From a virus: a stretch of 28,044 bases of DNA. This document shows, one piece after another, positions 21,551 through 28,044 of this stretch. The notes under the pieces are model-generated. The model was not told the origin of the DNA and did no database searches. It saw only the letters and a program-made list of their open reading frames with translations. Each line of letters starts with the position of its first letter. Position 1 is the first letter of the stretch. The stretch is taken from positions 1 through 28,044 of the IMG/VR virus record IMGVR_UViG_3300047643_000076. The stretch is one strand, 5' to 3'. Position numbers and translations under genes: made by a program.

Positions 21551-23213
21551 CAAACAAAAAAATATAGCACTGGCACGAGCCGATTTTCTTGTCGCTTATG
21601 GCAACGTTGCTCAAGCTGCCGAATTGATATTACCGGCAAAGCAGCAATTTATCGATGCCTACAATATAGGTGCAGCAGGCATTTTGCCGAACGTCTATAA
21701 AGTGCTTGGAAGCGTCTCTTTCAAAACTGCGGAGCGCTGGCGTAAGCAATTAACAGACGCAGGCGGAGACCTCGAAGCGCTCGCGACGAACTACCGATAC
21801 AAATCTTTCAGCGAACGGAAGCTGACGGATATTGAAAAAAATAAATTCCTTGATGTTCTCCTTAGACCGACGAAGATCGACATCGGTCATGCGATTGCGC
21901 TGACTAAATACACTTTAAAGCTCAACGGTATCCCGTCCACATCTTCGGACATGACATTCCGACGATTTGCCGCTGATTATTATGAGCAGCACAGAACTAC
22001 TTGGATTCAGATGCGCGAGGGTGAGAAAGCGTTAAAAGATAAGTTACTTCCCTACATCGAGCGAGATATAAATCGACTCGAAGTAGGCGATGTGTTCGTC
22101 GCTGATGGAAAGACGACGACATTTAACATCATCAATCCATACACCGGCCACGCGCAGAAAGCGACTTTGATCGGACACCTCGACTGGAAGAGCAAAGATC
22201 TTGCCGGATGGGAGCTGATGCTGACTGAAAACGTGCAGGCTATCGCATCCAGCCTACGCAACGGCATTATGCGTCTTGGTCGCACATGCAAGATTACCTA
22301 TCAAGATAATGGCAAAGCATTCAAGGCCCGGTTCTTTCAGAATTCGCCAAGCTTTGAAGAGTGCGGATTTTATGGAGTGTTCGGTAGGCTTTCTATAACG
22401 CCGGTTTTCTCAATGCCTTATAACGCGCGCGCGAAGGTTATCGAAAGATTCTGGCGTGAATTTGTCGAAGGCGGAGAGAAGCTTGTTCCGAGTTTCACCG
22501 GCACAAGTCCGACAGATAAAGCCGCATATGTAATGCGCAACGAAAAATTCCACAAACAGCTGCACGAAGAAAAATACGGAGTTGACGGTGTTGCAATTAC
22601 GCTCGACGAAGCTAAATACTTTATTGACAATTGGCTGAGCTTTTATCGTTCACTCGAATCTCCGCACGTTTCCGGTAAAGCAATCGGCGAAGTTTTCAAC
22701 GAGGCCCGAATCATCGATAATCCGATTCAAGAAAAGCTGCTCGATGATCTCATGATGCAGCTCGAAGATAAAGATTATAAAATTGGTCGGAACGGTGTCA
22801 ATATATTGAATTCTCATTATTACGCACCGGAGCTGACTCACATTGTTGGTGACGACGTTCGCGTGAAAGTGTCGATCTTCGATTATTCTTACGTGAAGGT
22901 ATTCACTTGCGACGGTCGTTTCGTATGTCGCGCAGAGCGAGTCGAGAAAACGCACCCGATGGCGTTCCACCTCGGCAATGCGAAGGATCAGCAGGACTTC
23001 AAAGAGCGCTTAAAAATACAACAACGCGCAAAGAAGGAAGTCATGCATAATACGGCGATTCAAATGCGATACCTGCAGGGAGCTGCGAATATGATCGCTG
23101 ACGGCACCTATGGCGTGCCGCTCAAGAGCATCGAGCAGCCGCTGCAACTTGTGGAATCAGCTCCGGAGGCACCGGAGAGTGATGAATCTTTTATAAACCC
23201 TTATGAAGGTTAA
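21543..23213 (+). CDS. A: MuA-type DDE transposase
   Basis: 556 aa. Catalyses replicative transposition and integration of the phage. An N-terminal HTH-like region covers about 20-90 (VSFKTAERWRKQLTDAGG), a linker runs to about 175, and the RNase H-fold core carries VFVADGK (Asp188), ITYQDNGKAF (Asp255) and AKVIERFW (Glu301). The first spacing of 67 residues equals that of MuA (269 to 336); the second of 46 is shorter than MuA's 56. A beta-barrel-like region follows (VSIFDYSYVKVFTCDGRFV), as does a basic helix (ERLKIQQRAKKE), then an acidic tail that may contact the ATPase partner. Shorter than Mu's 663 aa, consistent with a smaller end-binding domain. Followed by the ATPase gene. Confidence 0.95.
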   Translation: MNDKQKNIALARADFLVAYGNVAQAAELILPAKQQFIDAYNIGAAGILPNVYKVLGSVSFKTAERWRKQLTDAGGDLEALATNYRYKSFSERKLTDIEKNKFLDVLLRPTKIDIGHAIALTKYTLKLNGIPSTSSDMTFRRFAADYYEQHRTTWIQMREGEKALKDKLLPYIERDINRLEVGDVFVADGKTTTFNIINPYTGHAQKATLIGHLDWKSKDLAGWELMLTENVQAIASSLRNGIMRLGRTCKITYQDNGKAFKARFFQNSPSFEECGFYGVFGRLSITPVFSMPYNARAKVIERFWREFVEGGEKLVPSFTGTSPTDKAAYVMRNEKFHKQLHEEKYGVDGVAITLDEAKYFIDNWLSFYRSLESPHVSGKAIGEVFNEARIIDNPIQEKLLDDLMMQLEDKDYKIGRNGVNILNSHYYAPELTHIVGDDVRVKVSIFDYSYVKVFTCDGRFVCRAERVEKTHPMAFHLGNAKDQQDFKERLKIQQRAKKEVMHNTAIQMRYLQGAANMIADGTYGVPLKSIEQPLQLVESAPEAPESDESFINPYEG

Positions 23214-23225
23214 TCGGAGGAAAAC

Positions 23226-23408
23226 ATGCAAACAATTGAACAAGTGGTTTTTATATTGAATCAAGACGACATCGAATCAGCTGTTAGAGATTTCGTCTGT
23301 CGTTGTCATCCGCAATTCAGCACAGGATTCACGGTCGAAGTCGAAATTGAAAACAATTTGACCGACGTACGAGCGACGGCAACCGCCTCAAAAGAGAAGA
23401 ACAATTAA
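23226..23408 (+). CDS. Small protein between transposase and ATPase
   Basis: 60 aa (MQTIEQVVFILNQDDIESAV and following), acidic, with a short helix and two strands (FTVEVEIENNLTDVRATATAS). TCGGAGG lies before the ATG. No family recognised; conserved placement within the transposition block suggests an accessory role in it, but that is inference. Confidence 0.6.
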   Translation: MQTIEQVVFILNQDDIESAVRDFVCRCHPQFSTGFTVEVEIENNLTDVRATATASKEKNN

Positions 23409-23433
23409 AAATAATCAAATCGGAGAATACAAA

Positions 23434-24321
23434 ATGAACCAGACACCATTACAACAAGAACTGAGCATGCTGCTGACGCAGCTCGCCGTGAACAACAAAA
23501 AGGCCGCGCGCATGATCGGTATCGGAGAAACGAGCTTGCGGCAATGGATTGCTAACGAATATAAGAGCAATCCTTCGAACATCGAGGAACGCGTTCGGAA
23601 TTTTATTCAACGTGAAAAAGAAAAACGTGCGAGCGTTCATCTGAATATTCCGTATGTCGACATTAAAGTCGCACGGACAGTCACAAAGGTGCTGCGTACC
23701 TGCCACATCAACGGCGTTATGGGATTGATTTATGGCGAGAGCGGTCTCGGTAAAACAACGGCAACGTCAGAATACGCCCGGTTGCATCCTGATACGATTT
23801 ACATCGAAGCGAACCGAGCCTATTCGGCAAAGATTCTTTTTCGACATCTGCACCAAATTCTCGGCTATCCGGGCCGCGGAGCCACTATCGATATGATGAA
23901 CGATGTCATTGCACGCTTAAAGGACAGCGGTCGTCTGATTATTATCGATCAGGCAGAATATCTGAACGAAACGACATTACATCTTCTACGTACTGTTTAC
24001 GATAAAGCACGCGTCGGTGTTGCTATCGTCGGAACGCAGGAACTGTATCGCCTTGTGACACGGAAAAAAGGTGAACTCGCGCAGGTTCTTACGCGAATCA
24101 CCGTTACAGCCGCATTAAGTCCGTGGATCGATTCGGACGTCGACGATGTCGTGACTGCAGCACTTCCGAAATTCAAACATTACTCCGGTGACTTTGCACG
24201 CTTCGCGCACGGCAACGGAATGATGTTAAAGAATTTATTATTCAACACGCTGCAATGTTCGACGGCTAATGATGTGAATCCGAAGCTCATCGAACAGGCC
24301 AGTAAATTTTCATTAAAGTGA
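23434..24321 (+). CDS. B: MuB-type AAA+ transposition ATPase
   Basis: 295 aa. Target-DNA binding ATPase that activates the transposase and directs it away from the phage's own DNA. Residues about 12-50 form an HTH (NNKKAARMIGIGETSLRQWI), as in the MuB N-terminus. The AAA+ core has Walker A GESGLGKT (101-108), Walker B RLIIIDQAE (167-175, Asp172 and Glu175), sensor-1-like VAIVGTQEL, and an arginine-rich LTRITV segment. The C-terminus is a helical domain. TCGGAGAA lies before the ATG. It is separated from the transposase by one small gene. Length is close to MuB (312 aa). Confidence 0.94.
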   Translation: MNQTPLQQELSMLLTQLAVNNKKAARMIGIGETSLRQWIANEYKSNPSNIEERVRNFIQREKEKRASVHLNIPYVDIKVARTVTKVLRTCHINGVMGLIYGESGLGKTTATSEYARLHPDTIYIEANRAYSAKILFRHLHQILGYPGRGATIDMMNDVIARLKDSGRLIIIDQAEYLNETTLHLLRTVYDKARVGVAIVGTQELYRLVTRKKGELAQVLTRITVTAALSPWIDSDVDDVVTAALPKFKHYSGDFARFAHGNGMMLKNLLFNTLQCSTANDVNPKLIEQASKFSLK

Positions 24322-24332
24322 GGAGCAATACA

Positions 24333-24863
24333 ATGGCAAAGAAAGATACAAACGTCATAGAGCTGGCTTCATTCGAACAAGCTGACGACCTACTTCTTGA
24401 ACTTGGGCAGATTACGGCAAACGTCGCAAAAGAAGAGGCTTCAATGAACACGCAGATACAGAAGGCACGCGATCTGTATGCACAACGCACCGAAGATGCC
24501 CTGTCGCGTAAAGCGCAGATTGAAAAAACGCTGGAACATTTCTGCATTTGCAATAAGCAGGAGTTTGAAAAAATCCGGAAGCGGGAATTGAATCACGGCG
24601 TCGTTGGGTTCCAGACAAATCCGCCGAAAGTAGCGCTCTTAAATCGGAAGTACAATGAAGGAACGGTTATCGAACTTTTAAAGAAGCTCCGGCTCATTCG
24701 GTTCGTTCGCAGCAAAGAAGCGATTGACAAAGAGGCGATCATCGCCGCATACTTAGGAAAAGAGATAGATGACGCGAAGATCGCTTCTGTCGGTTTACGC
24801 ATCGATCAAGCGGAAACATTCATCTGCGAACCAAAATGGGAAGAATTGTCGAACGTTGCATAA
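24333..24863 (+). CDS. gam: Gam-like host-nuclease inhibitor
   Basis: 176 aa from the ATG at 24333, which has GAGGAG upstream; an in-frame GTG at 24318 overlapping the ATPase stop is less likely. The N-terminal half is a long helix pair (LLELGQITANVAKEEASMNTQ, KARDLYAQRTEDALSRKAQI), and the middle has HGVVGFQTNPPKV, the Gam signature (G-x-x-x-F-x-x-x-P-P-x-V). In Mu, Gam is a Ku-like end-binding protein that shields linear phage DNA from exonucleases. Position after the ATPase matches Mu. Confidence 0.92.
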   Translation: MAKKDTNVIELASFEQADDLLLELGQITANVAKEEASMNTQIQKARDLYAQRTEDALSRKAQIEKTLEHFCICNKQEFEKIRKRELNHGVVGFQTNPPKVALLNRKYNEGTVIELLKKLRLIRFVRSKEAIDKEAIIAAYLGKEIDDAKIASVGLRIDQAETFICEPKWEELSNVA

Positions 24864-24896
24864 TAACAAAGGCGGAGATACCGCCGGAAAGGCCTT

Positions 24897-25082
24897 ATGG
24901 GACTCATAACTGGTATTCTTAGCGCGACGGTAAAAACAGCACTCACACCGGTCGCCCTTGTCAAAGATGTCGTAAATATAGCGACAGGCGAAGATGCTAA
25001 TGCCACAAAACAGTTGCTGAAATCTGCAGTGGACGACACAAAAGAAGCTGTCGACGACTTTGCAGATGGAAAACTACTATAA
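24897..25082 (+). CDS. Small conserved phage protein
   Basis: 61 aa (MGLITGILSATVKTALTPVA and following). A moderately hydrophobic, amphipathic N-terminal helix is followed by an acidic helix (KSAVDDTKEAVDDFADGKLL). Similar short proteins with this MGL...LTPVA/KDV pattern occur in other phages by my recollection, without a known role. GGAAAGG lies before the ATG. Confidence 0.6.
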   Translation: MGLITGILSATVKTALTPVALVKDVVNIATGEDANATKQLLKSAVDDTKEAVDDFADGKLL

Positions 25083-25093
25083 GGAATGAAATC

Positions 25094-25285
25094 ATGGCAT
25101 CGACGAAAAAACCAATCGAGCAGAAGTTCCTCGAATTAATCGAGGACAATTTCATGAGCGGAATCGACGAGGACGCAAAACATCGCGTCCTCCGTGACGA
25201 AATAGTTGCAGACGGCAGCTCGTTTGCTGAACACTTCACTGTTGCCGAGCGTTTGCACTTGGTAAAGGTCTGCGACGGAATGTAA
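25094..25285 (+). CDS. Hypothetical small acidic protein
   Basis: 63 aa (MASTKKPIEQKFLELIEDNF and following), helical, acidic at the centre, no Cys motif or membrane span. The layout (helix, loop GIDEDAKHRVLRDEI, helix) suggests a small interaction domain. Upstream AAGGAATG supports translation. Early gene of unknown role between two other small genes. Confidence 0.55.
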   Translation: MASTKKPIEQKFLELIEDNFMSGIDEDAKHRVLRDEIVADGSSFAEHFTVAERLHLVKVCDGM

Positions 25286-25307
25286 AAAGTAATCATCGGA
25301 GAGAACA

Positions 25308-25730
25308 ATGTCGAGCATCTATTATGCTATACTAATGGAGTTTAAGCAGAAATGGGAACGGCGATACCCTGGAAGAACGTTCACGCCGAGACCTCAACAT
25401 TTCAAACAGGTGAAAGAGCTTCTTACGCCGGTTGAAGGCTTCGCTCCATTAGAGCTTACGGAAATTGTCGAGCGCATGCACATCTATTTGAAAACCGATT
25501 TTTACAAGGTATGTGCTCACAATTTTTCGAAGTTCGTTGAACACTTCGATACTTTTATTCCACCGCCGCCGAAGATTCCACCCGGAACGAACATGTGCAA
25601 AGGATGCGGCGTCGTTTATCGAATCGGTGACAACCATAGATGCAGCGTTGAGCGCTCCGGGGACCGGAAAACGAAAGACCCTGTATTGCTTCAAAACCTT
25701 TTACCTCCACAGGAGAGTCGCCATGAATGA
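25308..25730 (+). CDS. Helical protein with C-terminal zinc finger
   Basis: 140 aa. The N-terminal 80 residues (MEFKQKWERRYPGRTFTPRP, ELTEIVERMHIYL, YKVCAHNFSKFVEHFDTF) follow a pattern seen at the ends of phage replication-associated proteins, where a small helical domain recognises partner helicase or DNA. After a Pro-rich linker there is a Cys2HisCys finger, Cys97, Cys100, His110, Cys112 (MCKGCG...HRC). Likely a nucleic-acid-binding early protein. TCGGAGAG lies before the ATG. It overlaps the next gene by 8 bases (ATGAATGA). Confidence 0.6.
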   Translation: MSSIYYAILMEFKQKWERRYPGRTFTPRPQHFKQVKELLTPVEGFAPLELTEIVERMHIYLKTDFYKVCAHNFSKFVEHFDTFIPPPPKIPPGTNMCKGCGVVYRIGDNHRCSVERSGDRKTKDPVLLQNLLPPQESRHE

Positions 25731-26016
25731 AACAGATGATTCAACCGTAAGTATTGCCGACGACACACGAGACCAGAGCTACATGGCTTTGATCGCAGAA
25801 GGCAAAGAACTGAGTCAGGAATATAAATTATATGTATTGTATCGCACGCGTGGCGATCTTTCCGACCGTGAAGCCGCCGCGTTGCTGAGAATTCCGGAAG
25901 CGCGCATTGCTGCACGTAGGAACCATCTGATTGAAGAAAAATATCCGGTCGTTGATACGGGTATCTTCAAGGATGCAATAACTAAGCGCAATGTGCATGT
26001 GTGGGGTGTGCGATGA
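25723..26016 (+). CDS. Winged-helix-like early regulator
   Basis: 97 aa. After a polar N-terminus comes EYKLYVLYRTRGDLSDREAA and LLRIPEARIAARRNHLIEEK, a helix-turn-helix with an Arg-rich recognition helix, then a short strand pair (PVVDTG, RNVHVWGV) like a wing. This composition is frequent in phage proteins that control early or late transcription. AGGAG precedes the ATG at 25723. It overlaps the next gene by four bases (ATGA), so it is coupled to gemA. A candidate late-gene activator for this phage, since no Mor/C homologue was recognised. Confidence 0.6.
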   Translation: MNETDDSTVSIADDTRDQSYMALIAEGKELSQEYKLYVLYRTRGDLSDREAAALLRIPEARIAARRNHLIEEKYPVVDTGIFKDAITKRNVHVWGVR

Positions 26017-26423
26017 ACGCGCTCGCGACGATTCATATTGCAAAAAAGGAACTTGGTATTGACTCGGTCGCATACGAAGCGATGCTTTCACCTTATGGCG
26101 TGACATCGTCGAAAGATTTGAGTTATGCGCAACAGCTGGAGCTCATCGCTACATTTGAAAAAATCGGATTCAAAATAAAGATAAAAAAACCGTTGAAATA
26201 TGCCGATCTGAAAGAGGTCAGATATGCAGACTCCGGGGAAAGACTTGCTACACCGGCCCAGCTTCGTATGATTGATGCGCTCTGGATGACATCGCCTGCA
26301 GTTCGCAATAAAACCGAAGAGGGCATGAATAATTTTACCAACCGGATAGCCGGTGTCAACAAGATTGAATGGCTGACGATGCGAGACGTGCGGCGAGTAG
26401 TGAAAGCAATCAAGGGTCTATAA
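26013..26423 (+). CDS. gemA: GemA-like regulatory protein (DUF1018)
   Basis: 136 aa from the ATG at 26013, which overlaps the previous stop. It begins MNALATIHIAKKELGIDSVA and YEAMLSPYGVTSSKDLSYAQ, the typical N-terminus of GemA (I-H-x-A-K-x-x-L-x-x-D...Y-x-x-M-L...S-x-x-x-L). The C-terminus has LATPAQLRMIDALW, matching the 'T-x-x-Q-x-x-x-I-x-x-L-W' pattern, and ends in a basic helix (DVRRVVKAIKG). In Mu, GemA alters host gene expression and supercoiling. Mu-like position downstream of Gam supports the call. Confidence 0.9.
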   Translation: MNALATIHIAKKELGIDSVAYEAMLSPYGVTSSKDLSYAQQLELIATFEKIGFKIKIKKPLKYADLKEVRYADSGERLATPAQLRMIDALWMTSPAVRNKTEEGMNNFTNRIAGVNKIEWLTMRDVRRVVKAIKGL

Positions 26424-26431
26424 GGTGTCGT

Positions 26432-26680
26432 ATGATATGCAAAAAGTGCGGTTGCGAGAAGTTCAACGTTATAAAAGTTTATCGAAACAGGATACGCCAA
26501 AATGGTCATTGGGTAAGTTCTGACGATAAAGACACGAGGTTCGTTGCTTGCGTAGAGTGTGGACGTCGGACAATCACCGAAACGAAGGAAGTGAGTGAGT
26601 TGGTTTGGAATAGAACAGATTTTAAGGTATACGAACGCAACGCAGACGGACAAACATTTTTATTCGGGAACGAGGTGTAA
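26432..26680 (+). CDS. Small zinc-ribbon protein
   Basis: 82 aa (MICKKCGCEKFNVIKVYRNR and following). Two Cys pairs, CKKC near the N-terminus and CVEC in the middle, form a zinc ribbon, with strands between (NVIKVYRNRIRQNG, FVACVECGRRTI). The rest is a strand-rich tail ending in FLFGNEV. Likely nucleic-acid or protein-binding. AAGGTG precedes the ATG. Follows gemA after 8 bases. Confidence 0.65.
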   Translation: MICKKCGCEKFNVIKVYRNRIRQNGHWVSSDDKDTRFVACVECGRRTITETKEVSELVWNRTDFKVYERNADGQTFLFGNEV

Positions 26681-26683
26681 AAA

Positions 26684-26971
26684 TTGAGTAGCCCCAAAAA
26701 TATATACATGAGATCATTAGTGATCGCCGCACTTAAAAAGTACGGATATTCGGCACAGGTTCTTCAGACAATGGAAGAATGTGGAGAACTGATTGCGGCA
26801 CTCAATCAATTTGTATTCAGAAAACGGATTTCCGCTGAAAAGCTCGCATCCGAAATTGCGGATGTTGAAATTATGTGCGATGCAATGCGTAGTATGGTCG
26901 GCGATGACCTTGTTGACAAGCAGGTTTTGAAAAAACTAAATAGGTTGAAGAAACGACTCGGACTTGAGTGA
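26684..26971 (+). CDS. MazG-like nucleotide pyrophosphohydrolase
   Basis: 95 aa. All-alpha NTP-PPase pattern: TMEECGELIAALNQF gives the first metal-binding E-E-x-x-E block, and SEIADVEIMCDAM gives the second E-x-x-D block. It begins at a TTG (26684) with GAGGTG upstream; an ATG at 26708 is an alternative start but would shorten the first helix. Phage MazG-like enzymes hydrolyse NTPs or alarmones such as ppGpp, thereby altering host stress signalling. The stop overlaps the next ATG (TGATG). Confidence 0.82.
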   Translation: MSSPKNIYMRSLVIAALKKYGYSAQVLQTMEECGELIAALNQFVFRKRISAEKLASEIADVEIMCDAMRSMVGDDLVDKQVLKKLNRLKKRLGLE

Positions 26972-28044
26972 TGACCGAAGACCTTCGGAAAAAAATAAAG
27001 TCTATCATCCGGCAGTATATGGAAAGCGGGAAAGCCGATAAACTTTCTATCGACGGAATGCAGGACATTCAACGCGTCATAAAAAAATACGGAGCGGAGA
27101 GCATTGCTAAGTCGGAATTGAAGCCTTTGCTGGCTGAAGTAATGGATGAATTGCAATCGAAGTTCCTGTCTGAACATCTTGGTGAAGTTCAGGGTGATAC
27201 GAGCCGATCGATGCAAACGATTATCGACGCGGGTGTGAGTGATTCGAGGAAAATCGACAGAGCAATACTCAATGGCGTCGTAAAGGGTATAAACGATGGT
27301 ATAAGCGGCAATCTGAGCTGGAGAGATACAGCACGCATCGCCTTGCGTCGATTGAATCTTGCCGATCACCACATCGAGACGAATATCAATACGGTGCAGG
27401 CCGCCCTCGACAATACTGCACGAGTAGCGCAATTCAAGGCTGCAGATGTTGCATACCTTCGATATTCCGGCCCGGCAGGAACAAAGCGACCGTTTTGCAT
27501 GGAACATATCGGGAAAGTATATACAGTTACAACAGTAGAGGGCATGCTTAACGGTTTCGGACAAAAGGCGCTCATCTATTGCGGTGGATGGGGTTGCCGT
27601 CATCGCTGGGGTGCTGTAAATCAAGGAAGTGTGACCATCGAGGACGGACGCAAGAGCAAACAGCATGAGATCGATACGGCAAACGCGCTTAGCAATGCTG
27701 GGTACGACGTTGTTCTGAAGAAAGAAAGCACCGAGGAAGGTGTGAAGTCGTTCGAAGGGTATGTCAACGATAAGAAAGCCGAATTTAAAAGCCTCACGAA
27801 CGCGACATCAAACGAACAGAATAGAGCGAAGCTGGACTACCAGGAGGCTGTAAAACAAGGAGGCGAGCATTTTGTGTTGCAAGTGACAAAGGAAGAAGCG
27901 AACCTCGATGAGATCAATACCGGATTGTTAAAAGCACTGAAGTGGGATATTTCGAGAAAAATCACTACCATTACGATAATACGTAACGGTTCCATCCAAA
28001 CTATAAGCCGAGACGACTATGAAAAAGGTCAACGTTTCTTTTGA
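26971..28044 (+). CDS. MuF-domain protein with C-terminal toxin-like nuclease
   Basis: 357 aa. Residues 1-215 form a MuF-type minor head domain: a helical N-terminus, SWRDTARIALRRLNLADHHI (116-135), then RPFCMEHIGKVY (173-184) and CGGWGCRHRW (204-213), the hallmark 'C-x-x-H-G...GG-x-x-CRH' end of MuF. Residues about 230-357 are a separate domain, QHEIDTANALSNAGYDVVLK, then FEGYVNDKKAEFKSL with Glu271-x-Lys273, then a helix and VKQGGEHFVLQV. This fits a PD-(D/E)xK-like fold close in pattern to the CdiA C-terminal tRNase family; Glu262 stands where an Asp is usual. MuF-toxin fusions are a known class of phage-borne polymorphic toxins, thought to be delivered with the virion. Placed at the right edge; any immunity gene would lie outside. 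The ATG overlaps the MazG stop. Confidence 0.85.
   Translation: MTEDLRKKIKSIIRQYMESGKADKLSIDGMQDIQRVIKKYGAESIAKSELKPLLAEVMDELQSKFLSEHLGEVQGDTSRSMQTIIDAGVSDSRKIDRAILNGVVKGINDGISGNLSWRDTARIALRRLNLADHHIETNINTVQAALDNTARVAQFKAADVAYLRYSGPAGTKRPFCMEHIGKVYTVTTVEGMLNGFGQKALIYCGGWGCRHRWGAVNQGSVTIEDGRKSKQHEIDTANALSNAGYDVVLKKESTEEGVKSFEGYVNDKKAEFKSLTNATSNEQNRAKLDYQEAVKQGGEHFVLQVTKEEANLDEINTGLLKALKWDISRKITTITIIRNGSIQTISRDDYEKGQRFF

Noticed and set aside
1-28044. tRNA genes, integrase and classical att sites.
   Set aside because: None seen by eye; a transposable phage does not need a site-specific integrase. The phage ends are likely outside the window.

Overview
The window is most of a Mu-like transposable, tailed prophage or phage genome. 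It carries a MuA-type DDE transposase, a MuB-type AAA+ ATPase, Gam, GemA, a DUF935/Mu gp29-like portal, a Mu gpG-like protein and a MuF-domain protein. No sheath or contractile baseplate genes are seen, and a tail tube, a G/GT frameshift chaperone and a 974-residue tape measure are present, so a long non-contractile (siphovirus-type) tail is the simplest reading. The lysis cassette has a one-piece spanin, which implies a Gram-negative host. Genes start behind clear GGAG-type ribosome binding sites, and the one strong promoter is a textbook sigma-70 box (TTGACA, 17 bp, TATACT). Both argue against a classical Bacteroidetes host; the host cannot be named from the sequence.

Layout. 1-13159, minus strand, read right to left: scaffold, major capsid, a small membrane protein, tail tube, tail assembly chaperone with a -1 frameshift, tape measure, two tail-tip proteins, two tail fibres, holin, exported transglycosylase endolysin, unimolecular spanin, adenine methyltransferase. 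Almost all are coupled by overlaps of a few bases or very short gaps. 13301-14536, plus strand: a short divergent block with a probable connector, a probable small terminase and a tail-terminator-like protein. 14564-15771, minus strand: lysogeny-side block of three small unknown genes and the repressor. 15794-15828: divergent promoter and operator. 15881-17980, plus strand: two small helix-turn-helix proteins and several small unknown genes, interrupted by one minus-strand membrane-protein gene (16662-17144) that looks like a moron. 17994-21371: large terminase, portal, gpG. 21383-24863: transposase, ATPase, Gam. 24897-26971: early accessory genes including GemA and a MazG-like pyrophosphohydrolase. 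26971-28044: a MuF protein with a C-terminal toxin-like nuclease domain.

How it works together. The repressor (15412-15771) should bind the 12-bp-arm palindrome laid exactly over the rightward early promoter. When it is released, the rightward transcript makes the HTH regulators, then packaging and transposition proteins; the leftward block supplies virion and lysis proteins. Compared with Mu, the order is reshuffled: the immunity region sits mid-window, large and small terminase candidates are on different transcripts, and TerL-portal-gpG lie upstream of the transposase. The most notable items are the MuF-toxin fusion at the right edge, the -1 slippery site in the tail chaperone, the operator/promoter overlap, and the polyglycine-rich fibre tip. 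No stretch over 300 bases lacks a gene. No tRNA, CRISPR array, insertion sequence, reverse transcriptase or phage end (att/transposase end sites) was seen.
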